DNA of 13,115 nucleotides. Source: Pseudomonadota bacterium (GTDB lineage Bacteria > Pseudomonadota > Gammaproteobacteria > Steroidobacterales > Steroidobacteraceae). This document shows, in pieces, positions 6,070 to 12,627 of the stretch. Both the position numbers and the translations under genes were made by a program. The stretch covers positions 1 through 13,115 of the forward strand of contig JAKAFQ010000054.1 of assembly GCA_021817875.1 (NCBI GenBank), in the 5' to 3' direction. Within the stretch, counting starts at the first letter, position 1. Each line of letters opens with the position of its first letter. Under the pieces are notes generated by a model, which was not told the origin of the DNA, made no database searches, and worked only from the letters and a program-made list of their open reading frames with translations.

Positions 6070-6888
6070 ATGCCGCGCGCCATCGTTCAGGAACTGCATG
6101 TTTATCCTCTGAAATCCACCCGTGGCATCCCGCGCGCATCGGTACGCCTCACCGCCACGGGTTTCGAATGGGACCGGCACTGGATGGTGGTGCGCGCCGA
6201 CGGTCTGTTCCTCAGCCAGCGCACCCACCCCCGGCTCGCGCGTATCGCGACCGCGCTTTCTGCCGAGGGCCTCGCTCTCGACAGCGCCGGGCTGCAGAAG
6301 CTGGTCCTGCCGCTCGAGCCACGCGGCGAGCGGCGCCGCGTGAAGGTCTGGAACGATGTGTGCGAGGGCCTGGATCAGGGGGATGCGGCCGCGCACTGGG
6401 TGAGCGCCGTGCTCGAGGAACCGGCGCGCCTGGTCCGGGTTCCGCCCGGGCCCCGTCGGTTCGCGAACCCCGAGTACGCCGGCACCCAGGCCGCCCCGCT
6501 GGCCTTCCCGGACGGCTACCCCGTGCTCGTCTGCAACCGCGCGTCGCTCGATGATCTGAACCGCCGCCTGCCCGAGGCGCTGCCCATGGAACGCTTCCGC
6601 CCGAACCTGGTGATCGAAGGACTCGCGCCGTTCGCCGAAGATCACATCCACACCCTCGGCATCGGCCCGGTCACGCTGCGTTTGGTCAAGCCGTGCACAC
6701 GCTGCATCATTCCCTCGACCGACCAGCGCACCGGGGCTCGCGGGCTCGATCCTCTGCCGGTGCTGCGCACGTACCGCTTCGACCGCACGCTTCGCGGCGT
6801 CACCTTCGGAGAGAATGCCGTCATCGTCTCAGGCGCCGGCGAGACCCTGGAGTGCGGCGCCGAATGCCGGGTGATCGAGGAGGACTGA
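6070..6888 (+). CDS. MOSC-domain molybdenum cofactor protein (YcbX/mARC type)
   Basis: The 272-residue product has an N-terminal MOSC_N beta-barrel domain (about 1-120; opens with VQELHVYPLKSTRGI, then GFEWDRHWMVV) and a MOSC domain (about 140-268). Family signatures are RFRPNLVIEG (176-184), KPCTRCIIPSTDQRTG (207-222, cysteines C209 and C212) and GVTFGENA (243-250). In YcbX and the mARC proteins a cysteine in the PCxRC region holds molybdenum in the cofactor, and the enzymes reduce N-hydroxylated compounds. E. coli YcbX carries an extra C-terminal 2Fe-2S domain, which is absent here, so a separate electron donor would be needed, as for mARC. The ATG at 6070 has no clear Shine-Dalgarno, but a TAGAAT at 6058-6063 lies 6 bases before it, so the mRNA may be leaderless. 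The neighbouring ModE-like regulator supports a molybdenum link. The substrate is unknown. Confidence 0.88.
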   Translation: MPRAIVQELHVYPLKSTRGIPRASVRLTATGFEWDRHWMVVRADGLFLSQRTHPRLARIATALSAEGLALDSAGLQKLVLPLEPRGERRRVKVWNDVCEGLDQGDAAAHWVSAVLEEPARLVRVPPGPRRFANPEYAGTQAAPLAFPDGYPVLVCNRASLDDLNRRLPEALPMERFRPNLVIEGLAPFAEDHIHTLGIGPVTLRLVKPCTRCIIPSTDQRTGARGLDPLPVLRTYRFDRTLRGVTFGENAVIVSGAGETLECGAECRVIEED

Positions 6889-6997
6889 CGGGATCGCCTG
6901 CGCGCTGTGCGGCTTGCCGCTGCCGCGATCTCGGACAGCCCCTACCCACACCCGCTACAGTTACGGGTATGCTGGGCACGATAGGCGGTCTGGTCCC

Positions 6998-7420
6998 ATG
7001 AACCACACAGTGCGCATCCGGGTGGACTTCTCTGCCGGCGGCTCGATCGGCCCGGGCAAGGTGGCGCTGTTGGAAGGCATCCATCGGACCGGCTCGCTGC
7101 GCCAGGCCGCGCAGGAGTTGCGCATGAGCTACCGCCGCGCATGGCTGCTCGTCGATGAGATCAACCGTTCGTTCCTCACGCCGGCCACCACGGCGACCGT
7201 CGGCGGCGCGGGCGGCGGCGGCGCCGCGCTCACCCCGTTCGGCGAGGAGCTCATCCGGCGCTTTCGCAGGCTCGAACGCGCGATCCAATCGCTCTCACGC
7301 GAGGCGCTCGCACCGATCACCGCGCAGGTCAGGTCCGCACCTCCGGCCAAGGCCCGCAGCACCTCGAGCGCCCAGCGCCGGCGCCTCTCGCGCACGGCAT
7401 CCTCGGGACGCGCGGATTGA
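6998..7420 (+). CDS. HTH-only ModE-like transcriptional regulator
   Basis: The 140-residue product is the winged-helix DNA-binding domain found at the N terminus of ModE, the molybdate-responsive regulator. The helix-turn-helix is at about 22-57 (LLEGIHRTGSLRQAAQELRM, then SYRRAWLLVDEIN). The wing carries GGAGGGGAALTPFGEELI at 69-86, which matches the conserved GGxGGGGAxLT segment of ModE. The two molybdate-binding MOP domains of full-length ModE (about 260 residues) are missing, and a basic Ser/Arg-rich tail (about 110-140) follows, so metal sensing cannot be assumed. The start at 6998 is chosen because homology to ModE begins there; an upstream in-frame codon at 6914 adds unrelated sequence. 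The Shine-Dalgarno is weak (AGGCGG). The MOSC gene lies 109 bases upstream. Its stop codon overlaps the longest frame of the Omp85 gene, suggesting co-transcription with it. Confidence 0.85.
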   Translation: MNHTVRIRVDFSAGGSIGPGKVALLEGIHRTGSLRQAAQELRMSYRRAWLLVDEINRSFLTPATTATVGGAGGGGAALTPFGEELIRRFRRLERAIQSLSREALAPITAQVRSAPPAKARSTSSAQRRRLSRTASSGRAD

Positions 7421-7446
7421 GCCGCGGCGGCGGCAGCCTTCGCCAG

Positions 7447-9183
7447 ATGCGCCCGACGGGCGCCCCGCTTGCACCGGTACCGGCGCTGCTGCTGTGTCTC
7501 ACCGGCACCGCCCTTGCCTCCGTCCAGGTGTCCCCGGCCGGTGCTGCCGCGCGTGCGCCCCACAGCGCCGCCCCTGCTCCCCGGAGTGCCCCCCACAGCG
7601 CCGCCCCTGCCCCCCGCAATGCTGCCGCCCTGCCCTCGGATGCGGCGCTGGTGCGCATGGGCGCGGTGATCGGACGGATCGAGATCCACAACAAGAACAT
7701 CTTTGACCTCAGCAATCCGAAGGACAACAAGGCGCTGTTTCGCCTCGCAGACCGCCTGCACCGCACCACCCGCCGCGAGCTGATCGAGCACCAGTTGCTC
7801 TTTCACAGCGGCGAGCGCTACTCGCCGCACCTGCTCGCCGAATCGGCCCGCATCCTGCGGGCCGACCCGTATTTCTACGATGCCTCCATTCGTCCGGTGC
7901 GCTATCACGACGGCAAGGTGGATGTGCTCGTCACCACCCGCGACGTGTGGACGCTCAACCCCGGGTTCGACTTCTCGCGCAGCGGCGGCAAGAGCACCAC
8001 CGGGGTGCAGCTCGAGGATCTCAACGCATTCGGCACCGGCACCGACATCAAGCTGCAGCACCTGAACACGGTCGACCGCACGGAATCGGAAATCGAGGTC
8101 TCCAATCAGCACGCCTTCGACTCCTGGACGGGTGTCGATGTGGCCTACGGACAGTTGAGCGACGGCCGGCTGCGTCAGCTGATCGTGAACCGTCCGTTCT
8201 ACGCGCTCGAGGCCCGCCACGCGGGCGGCGTGGCGCTCGTCGACAGCACCGTGGATGATTCCCTGTATGACCGCGGCCAGGTCATCGACCGGTTCCAGGC
8301 ACTCAACCGCCATTACGAGCTCTACGGCGGCTGGTCGGACGGCCTCGTGCACGGCTGGACCCGGCGCATCAGCCTCGGGCTGACCTACAACGAACATCGT
8401 TTCGCGGCGGCGCCGCGTGCCTTCTGGAACGGACCGAGCGTGCTGCCCGCCAACCGCAAGTTCGTCTATCCCTGGCTGCAGCTCGCCTGGGTGCAGGACG
8501 AGTACGCGAAGCTGCGCAATCACAACCAGATCGACCGCACCGAGGATTTCGATCTCGGGGCGTATTTCAACGCCCAGGTCGGTTGGGCACCCCGCGCCTT
8601 CGGCTCGAGCCAGGATGCGCTGCGGGTGCGCTTCACGGCCGGCGACGGCTACTGGCTGAGCCGCGCCGACACGCTGCTCGTCTCGGGCGCCGCGAGCGGC
8701 CGCGTGGTGCGCGGCACGCTCGAGAACGGTGTGCTGGGCGCAAGCCTCACCAACTTCGACGAGCAGTCCTCGAGTTGGCTGCTGTACAGCGCGCTCAGCG
8801 CCACGGCCGGCAAGCGCCTCAACCTCGACAACCAGATCCTGCTCGGCGGCGACAACGGCCTGCGCGGATATCCGCTGCGCTACCAGGACGGCACGGCGAG
8901 CGCGCTGTTCACCATCGAGGAGCGCTGGTTCAGCGACTGGTACCCGCTGCGGCTGTTCCGGGTCGGCGCGGCGGTGTTCTTCGACATGGGACGCACCTGG
9001 GGCCGGGCGCCGCTCGCGGCCCCGAGCCTCGGGCTGCTGAAGGACGCCGGCTTCGGACTACGCTTCGGCAACGCCCGCACCGCCTTCGGCAACGTGATCC
9101 ACGTGGACCTCGCATTCCCGTTCGATGGCGGCCCCACCATCCGCCGGGTGCAGTTCCTGGTGACGACCCAGCGGTATTTCTGA
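7447..9183 (+). CDS. Omp85/BamA-superfamily outer-membrane protein
   Basis: From the ATG at 7447 the product has 578 residues. A signal peptide (about 1-24, ending TGTALA) leads into an Ala/Pro-rich linker with a duplicated 11-residue unit (37-58). One POTRA-like module (about 74-165; IGRIEIHNKNIF, RRELIEHQLLFHSGERYS, LRADPYFYDASI) is followed by a barrel. GGDNGLRGYPLRY contains L472-R473-G474-Y475, the counterpart of the VRGF/Y motif in the L6 loop of Omp85 barrels, and the protein ends TTQRYF with a terminal phenylalanine. Omp85 proteins insert or translocate proteins or lipids at the outer membrane. With one clear POTRA module instead of five, this is not BamA itself; its substrate is unknown. 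A TTG at 7417 in the same frame, overlapping the regulator's TGA, is an alternative start adding 10 residues. Neither start has a clear Shine-Dalgarno, so coupling to the regulator gene is likely. Confidence 0.88.
   Translation: MRPTGAPLAPVPALLLCLTGTALASVQVSPAGAAARAPHSAAPAPRSAPHSAAPAPRNAAALPSDAALVRMGAVIGRIEIHNKNIFDLSNPKDNKALFRLADRLHRTTRRELIEHQLLFHSGERYSPHLLAESARILRADPYFYDASIRPVRYHDGKVDVLVTTRDVWTLNPGFDFSRSGGKSTTGVQLEDLNAFGTGTDIKLQHLNTVDRTESEIEVSNQHAFDSWTGVDVAYGQLSDGRLRQLIVNRPFYALEARHAGGVALVDSTVDDSLYDRGQVIDRFQALNRHYELYGGWSDGLVHGWTRRISLGLTYNEHRFAAAPRAFWNGPSVLPANRKFVYPWLQLAWVQDEYAKLRNHNQIDRTEDFDLGAYFNAQVGWAPRAFGSSQDALRVRFTAGDGYWLSRADTLLVSGAASGRVVRGTLENGVLGASLTNFDEQSSSWLLYSALSATAGKRLNLDNQILLGGDNGLRGYPLRYQDGTASALFTIEERWFSDWYPLRLFRVGAAVFFDMGRTWGRAPLAAPSLGLLKDAGFGLRFGNARTAFGNVIHVDLAFPFDGGPTIRRVQFLVTTQRYF
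7555..7620. repeat. 33-bp tandem duplication in the Omp85 gene linker
   Basis: Two in-frame 33-bp units (7555-7587 and 7588-7620) encode APHSAAPAPRS and APHSAAPAPRN. They lie between the signal peptide and the POTRA domain, so they lengthen a flexible spacer at the N terminus of the mature protein. Confidence 0.9.
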
Positions 9184-9200
9184 CCACCCAGCGGCATCTC
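9161..9200. repeat. 20-bp tandem duplication across the Omp85 stop codon
   Basis: TGACGACCCAGCGGTATTTC (9161-9180) is followed at once by TGACCACCCAGCGGCATCTC (9181-9200), with 17 of 20 bases the same and a third TGAC at 9201. The first unit codes the final residues; the TGA at 9181 that opens the second unit is the stop. In another frame the second copy would read TTQRHL-stop, a degraded image of the genuine TTQRYF end. Confidence 0.85.
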
Positions 9201-9350
9201 TGACACCGGACGCGCCGCACCCGCCGACGCCGCCGGGCCTCGATCGCCGGCCCATCCCTGGCGCGCCACCGCGCGCTGCGCCCCGCGGCCGCCGCGTTGC
9301 AATGGCAAACAACAGGTTCGGCGCGCCTGCCACGCCCCGCCATCGCCCAT

Positions 9351-9372
9351 CCGTCAGCATTCCGTCAGGAAT
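9351..9372 (+). promoter_or_regulatory. Pho-box-like direct repeat 1
   Basis: Two adjacent 11-bp units, CCGTCAGCATT (9351-9361) and CCGTCAGGAAT (9362-9372), have the 7-base core plus 4-base AT-richer spacer geometry of PhoB sites (CTGTCATAAAT-type units). Counting by eye, they match the 18-base E. coli consensus at about 12 positions. A further CCGTCA at 9375-9380 is out of the 11-bp phase. Confidence 0.4.
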
Positions 9373-9395
9373 GACCGTCACGGCGCCGCGCAGTC

Positions 9396-9414
9396 GACAT
9401 CAACCGTCGATGTC
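9396..9414. repeat. Inverted repeat overlapping the second Pho-like cluster
   Basis: GACATC (9396-9401) and GATGTC (9409-9414) are reverse complements separated by 7 bases. The right arm shares bases with the first unit of the second Pho-like cluster (9410-9420), so it may be an operator or a coincidence of the TGTCA core. Confidence 0.3.
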
Positions 9415-9442
9415 ATCTTCCCGTCACGCTGCTGAAACATTC
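9410..9442 (+). promoter_or_regulatory. Pho-box-like direct repeat 2 (three units)
   Basis: Three consecutive 11-bp units, ATGTCATCTTC (9410-9420), CCGTCACGCTG (9421-9431) and CTGAAACATTC (9432-9442), keep the PhoB helical phasing; the first two match the 18-base consensus at about 13 positions by eye. The cluster ends 93 bases before the receptor start codon. No convincing -10 element is seen downstream (GCATGGTACC is the nearest possibility). Confidence 0.42.
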
Positions 9443-9535
9443 CGACCGCATGGTACCCGACCTTCGGGGGCCGTCGGCGGGACCGAGCGCTCCTGGTCAG
9501 GCTTGAACAACACGAACCCTTGCAGGAGACCGGCC

Positions 9536-12109
9536 ATGCCCACCACAGCGAGTTCAGCGGCTTCCCGGCGCAGCCCACAGAGCAATCGAATCAGGACAGC
9601 CGTGCGGCTCGCACTGGCAGGCACCCTGGCGGGCGGCATCGTTTCCCAGGCCGCCATGCCCGTACCCGCGTTGCCCTCTCCCGGACCAAGCCCCATTTCG
9701 ACCACCGCACTCAACCAGGTGCTGGTCACGGCGCGCCGCGAGCGCCACAAGCAGGACTTCGTGAGCAGCTCGACCGTCAAGACCCTGGATCGCGACCAGA
9801 TCCGCGCCAGCACCACGGTCGGCGGCGCGGCCCAGGCGATGATGCTCGTGCCCGGAGTCAGCGTCTCCTCGTACGGCGCCACCGGCGCGCAGAAGTCCAC
9901 CATCAGCATCAACGGCATCAAGACCGGCTGGGCCGGATTCTCCGGCGGCAACCCCGACAACGGCAGCATCGCCCCGAGCTTCGACGGCGTGCCGATGAGC
10001 AACCCCGGCAACGATCTGTGGCAGGCCACGCTCATTCCGCAGACCTCGCTGCTGCAGACCATCAACGTCACGTATGGTCCCGGGCAACCCAAGGACCGCT
10101 GGTGGACCAATATCGGCGGCGCGATCGACTTCGTGCCACTGCAGCCCTCGGGCGCATTCGGCGGCGATGTCGCCCTCACCTACGGCAGCTACCAGACCAA
10201 GAACGTCTCCTTCGACCTGCAGACAGGCGACCTGCACGGCTGGCGCACGGCGATCGCCGGCGGCTGGAACCACGCGCACAACTTCCTGCGCGGCCGCGAC
10301 GGCTACGAAAATCCGAGTTACAACTACGCGTACTATCTCAAGACACGGCATCGATTCGCCGGCGGTGACGGCGACTTCAGCATCGGCGCCTACGTGGCCC
10401 GCGCCAGCGCACAGCGTCCGTTCCCGATACCCGTCACGCCGATTCCGGGCGTCTACATCACCGGCCCGGCGACCCCGGGAGCGCTGATCAGCCAGCGGAC
10501 CACCGGTTTCTACACGACCCTGCCGTACTCGGTGAACTGGAAACTCGACGTCAACGCCATCGAGATGCTCTGGAGCAAGCTGAACGTGCGGCTGTCCTCG
10601 GTCACCTCGGTGCACAACCTGGTGTACTTCGACCACGAGCACCGTCTGCACTACACACCGCTGCACGACTACCTGCCACCGCAGCAGTCGAGCTGGGAAA
10701 TCAACCGACCGTCCTCGCACGTCCTCGGCGACAAGCTCACATTGGAATTCAACCTGCCGTACAATCGGGTGTTCGCCGGCGGCTATCTGCAGTTCAGCAA
10801 GTACTATTCTCAGGAACAGACCTACTATCCGAACGAGACCTTCGCGCAGGCACTGACGCAAAACGGCTATACCGGGACGTTCCCGGCGGCCGCCTACACC
10901 ACCTACGGCTCGCCGAGCGCCCCGAACGGCACCTACGACAGCGACATCTTCGATCAGCTCAATGGCGCGCTGTACGTGCAGGACACCATCAGGCCGATTC
11001 CGACGCTGCGCCTCGAACCGGGGTTCCGCGAAGTCAACTACACGATGGACTTCTATCCGAACGAGTATTCGGTATTCCCGCTCGGCGTGCAGCTCAACCC
11101 ATGCGGCGACTACAGCCAGATCACCCCGAGCGCCGGCTGCCAGAGCCAGACGCTGACCCCCACAACCTCGATCAACCCCTCCCCGACGGCCCATACCAGC
11201 TTCTTCCGCGCCGAGCCGTACATCGGAGTGAACTGGCGGGCTCTGCCCTGGCTCGCGGTCTACGCCAACTGGGGCTGGACCTACCGCTACCCGGAGAACG
11301 GCGGCGGCACCGGGCCGTACGTGAACATAGCCGCTTCGAGCGTCCATCTGGAAAAGGGCGCCGACACCATCGTCGGATTCAAGATCCACAAGCGCCGTTG
11401 GGGCCCGGTCACCGACATGGAACTCGACATGAGCTACTCACACCTGGATTTCACCCACGAGACCATTCCCTCGGCCCTGGCGGCGGGCGGCGCGCTGCTG
11501 GCATACGGCTCCTCGACTTACGACGGCGTGAACATCTTCGGCGACGCTTCGCCGCTGCACGATTTCTACCTGTTCGCCAATATCGGCGTCGTCAGCGCGA
11601 GGTTCACCAGCTACATCAACGGCGACACGAACGCGACCGGCAGCCTGACGATCTACCACCACGTTCCGGTGCCGTACACTCCGACCACCAACATGAGCTT
11701 CGGCGTGTATTATCTGCTGCAGGCCGGCAGGGTGCTCATCGAGCCACGACTCACCTACCTGCGCACCGGCTCCCAGTATGCCTTCGACAACAATACCAAC
11801 ATCACCGCGAACGGCGTGATCCCGGACTCCTATCTCGGGGCAAACGGCAACACCATCAATACCGGCAGCACGAACATCCCGGGCTACGGACTGCTCAACT
11901 TCTCCACCAGCTTCGACGTGCCGACCTCGTGGAGCGACGGCATCCAGGACCTGAAGGCGACCATCGAGGTCGACAACCTCGCAAACAGGCAGTACAACTC
12001 GTTCGAATACGTCACCTCGGGCGGGTTGTACAACTCCCCGGGCGGACCGGTGATCGCATATCCCGGCGCACCGAGAACCTGGTACCTGACGTTGACCGCG
12101 AGCTTTTAG
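9536..12109 (+). CDS. TonB-dependent outer-membrane receptor
   Basis: The 857-residue product starts at the ATG at 9536, where AGGAGA lies 6 bases upstream. A long signal peptide has a basic start (R11, R12, R18, R20) and a hydrophobic core (TAVRLALAGTLAGGIVSQAA). A TonB-box-like QVLVTARRE (61-69) precedes the plug domain (about 72-205; VGGAAQAMMLVPGVSVSSYG, STISINGIK, SFDGVPM, INVTYGPGQ, IGGAIDFVPLQPSG). A large barrel follows, rich in Tyr, Asn and Thr, and ends WYLTLTASF with the usual terminal phenylalanine. Such receptors import scarce ligands such as siderophores, vitamin B12, sugars or phosphorus compounds, using TonB energy. There is no N-terminal signalling domain, so it is not a FecA-type transducer. 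No transport genes are adjacent, so the ligand cannot be named; Pho-like repeats upstream suggest control by phosphate supply. Confidence 0.93.
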   Translation: MPTTASSAASRRSPQSNRIRTAVRLALAGTLAGGIVSQAAMPVPALPSPGPSPISTTALNQVLVTARRERHKQDFVSSSTVKTLDRDQIRASTTVGGAAQAMMLVPGVSVSSYGATGAQKSTISINGIKTGWAGFSGGNPDNGSIAPSFDGVPMSNPGNDLWQATLIPQTSLLQTINVTYGPGQPKDRWWTNIGGAIDFVPLQPSGAFGGDVALTYGSYQTKNVSFDLQTGDLHGWRTAIAGGWNHAHNFLRGRDGYENPSYNYAYYLKTRHRFAGGDGDFSIGAYVARASAQRPFPIPVTPIPGVYITGPATPGALISQRTTGFYTTLPYSVNWKLDVNAIEMLWSKLNVRLSSVTSVHNLVYFDHEHRLHYTPLHDYLPPQQSSWEINRPSSHVLGDKLTLEFNLPYNRVFAGGYLQFSKYYSQEQTYYPNETFAQALTQNGYTGTFPAAAYTTYGSPSAPNGTYDSDIFDQLNGALYVQDTIRPIPTLRLEPGFREVNYTMDFYPNEYSVFPLGVQLNPCGDYSQITPSAGCQSQTLTPTTSINPSPTAHTSFFRAEPYIGVNWRALPWLAVYANWGWTYRYPENGGGTGPYVNIAASSVHLEKGADTIVGFKIHKRRWGPVTDMELDMSYSHLDFTHETIPSALAAGGALLAYGSSTYDGVNIFGDASPLHDFYLFANIGVVSARFTSYINGDTNATGSLTIYHHVPVPYTPTTNMSFGVYYLLQAGRVLIEPRLTYLRTGSQYAFDNNTNITANGVIPDSYLGANGNTINTGSTNIPGYGLLNFSTSFDVPTSWSDGIQDLKATIEVDNLANRQYNSFEYVTSGGLYNSPGGPVIAYPGAPRTWYLTLTASF

Positions 12110-12147
12110 CGGGACCCGGGGCGGGAATGCGGCGAGCGGCGCTCACC

Positions 12148-12627
12148 TCATCTGGGCTTCGGTCCCAGTCCCGGGGGCGTGAGCAGCGTGCCGTCGGGAA
12201 GCCGGATGCCCCTGCCGCCGGCGGGCGCGGCAGGAGTGGTCCTGGAAACGGCGACCAGCGTGGCCGGTGCCGGCTTTTCCACCGGCCGCGGCGGCGGCAG
12301 CACCTCGACCGAGAGGCTGATGCCGCATTTCTCTCCCGGCTGCAGCGCTCCGACGCCGACCACCCTGCGGGCGATCTCCTCTCCGCGGTCGTCATGCACG
12401 ACGATGACGACGTTGTACTCCAACGGCGCCTCGGCGCCCGGATGGCGGATTTCCCCTTCCACCTTCAGGGCGCAGGTTGCCGCCTCCTGGCGCTGCTGCG
12501 CCTCGACATCGAACCGCAGATGATGACGGCACCCCGGACAGACGCTGAGGCTTTCGAGAACGACGGCCCTGCAATGCGGACAGACACGCGTCCTGCCCGC
12601 GGGCGCCGGACGGACGCCGGCATTCAT
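12148..12627 (-). CDS. Zinc-ribbon protein with a C-terminal beta domain, unknown function
   Basis: The 159-residue product opens with a zinc ribbon: CPHC (C16, C19) and CPGC (C30, C33) can bind one zinc. Residues about 50-110 alternate hydrophobic and polar positions (CALKVEGEIRHPG, YNVVIVVHDDRGEEIARRVVG, LQPGEKCGISLSVEVL) and look like a small beta-sandwich, in the style of FxLYD or similar extracellular-type domains. A Pro-rich linker follows, then a conserved-looking GIRLPDGTLLTPPGLGP end. There is no signal peptide or membrane segment. Its ATG overlaps the bactofilin stop by 4 bases (ATGA), with only a weak ribosome binding site, so it is probably translated by coupling and works with the bactofilin. 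The function is not known. It converges with the TonB receptor gene; the 38-bp gap shows no terminator. Confidence 0.82.
   Translation of the reverse strand: MNAGVRPAPAGRTRVCPHCRAVVLESLSVCPGCRHHLRFDVEAQQRQEAATCALKVEGEIRHPGAEAPLEYNVVIVVHDDRGEEIARRVVGVGALQPGEKCGISLSVEVLPPPRPVEKPAPATLVAVSRTTPAAPAGGRGIRLPDGTLLTPPGLGPKPR

Larger units (their letters stand above)
9184..9535. other. 352-bp intergenic region before the TonB receptor
   Basis: After the tandem duplication, 9201-9300 is very GC-rich with no recognisable gene or T-tailed terminator. The right part (9340-9450) is less GC-rich and holds the direct repeats annotated as possible Pho boxes and a GACATC/GATGTC inverted repeat. An open frame runs through from 9302 into the receptor gene, but it has no ribosome binding site and an atypical composition, so I treat it as non-coding. 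Confidence 0.65.

Noticed and set aside
6889..7000. ModE operator (ATCGnTATATA-type palindrome) near the regulator
   Set aside because: No stretch resembling the E. coli ModE site was found here or upstream of the MOSC gene.
7129..8523. 464-codon open frame on the minus strand over the ModE-like and Omp85 genes
   Set aside because: It spans two real genes in the opposite direction and has no recognisable domain or ribosome binding site.
9201..9300. Terminator hairpin after the Omp85 gene
   Set aside because: Several short GC-rich inverted repeats are present, but none has a good stem with a T-tract.
9302..9535. N-terminal extension of the TonB receptor from an ATG at 9302
   Set aside because: The extension would put 78 unrelated residues before the signal peptide and cover the Pho-like repeats. 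AGGAGA before 9536 marks the real start.
9554..11389. 611-codon open frame on the minus strand opposite the TonB receptor
   Set aside because: It is antisense to a gene with an unmistakable plug domain and barrel end. The long frame follows from the codon use of the real gene.
12110..12147. Shared terminator between the TonB receptor and the zinc-ribbon gene
   Set aside because: The 38-bp gap has no stable stem followed by a T-run on either strand.
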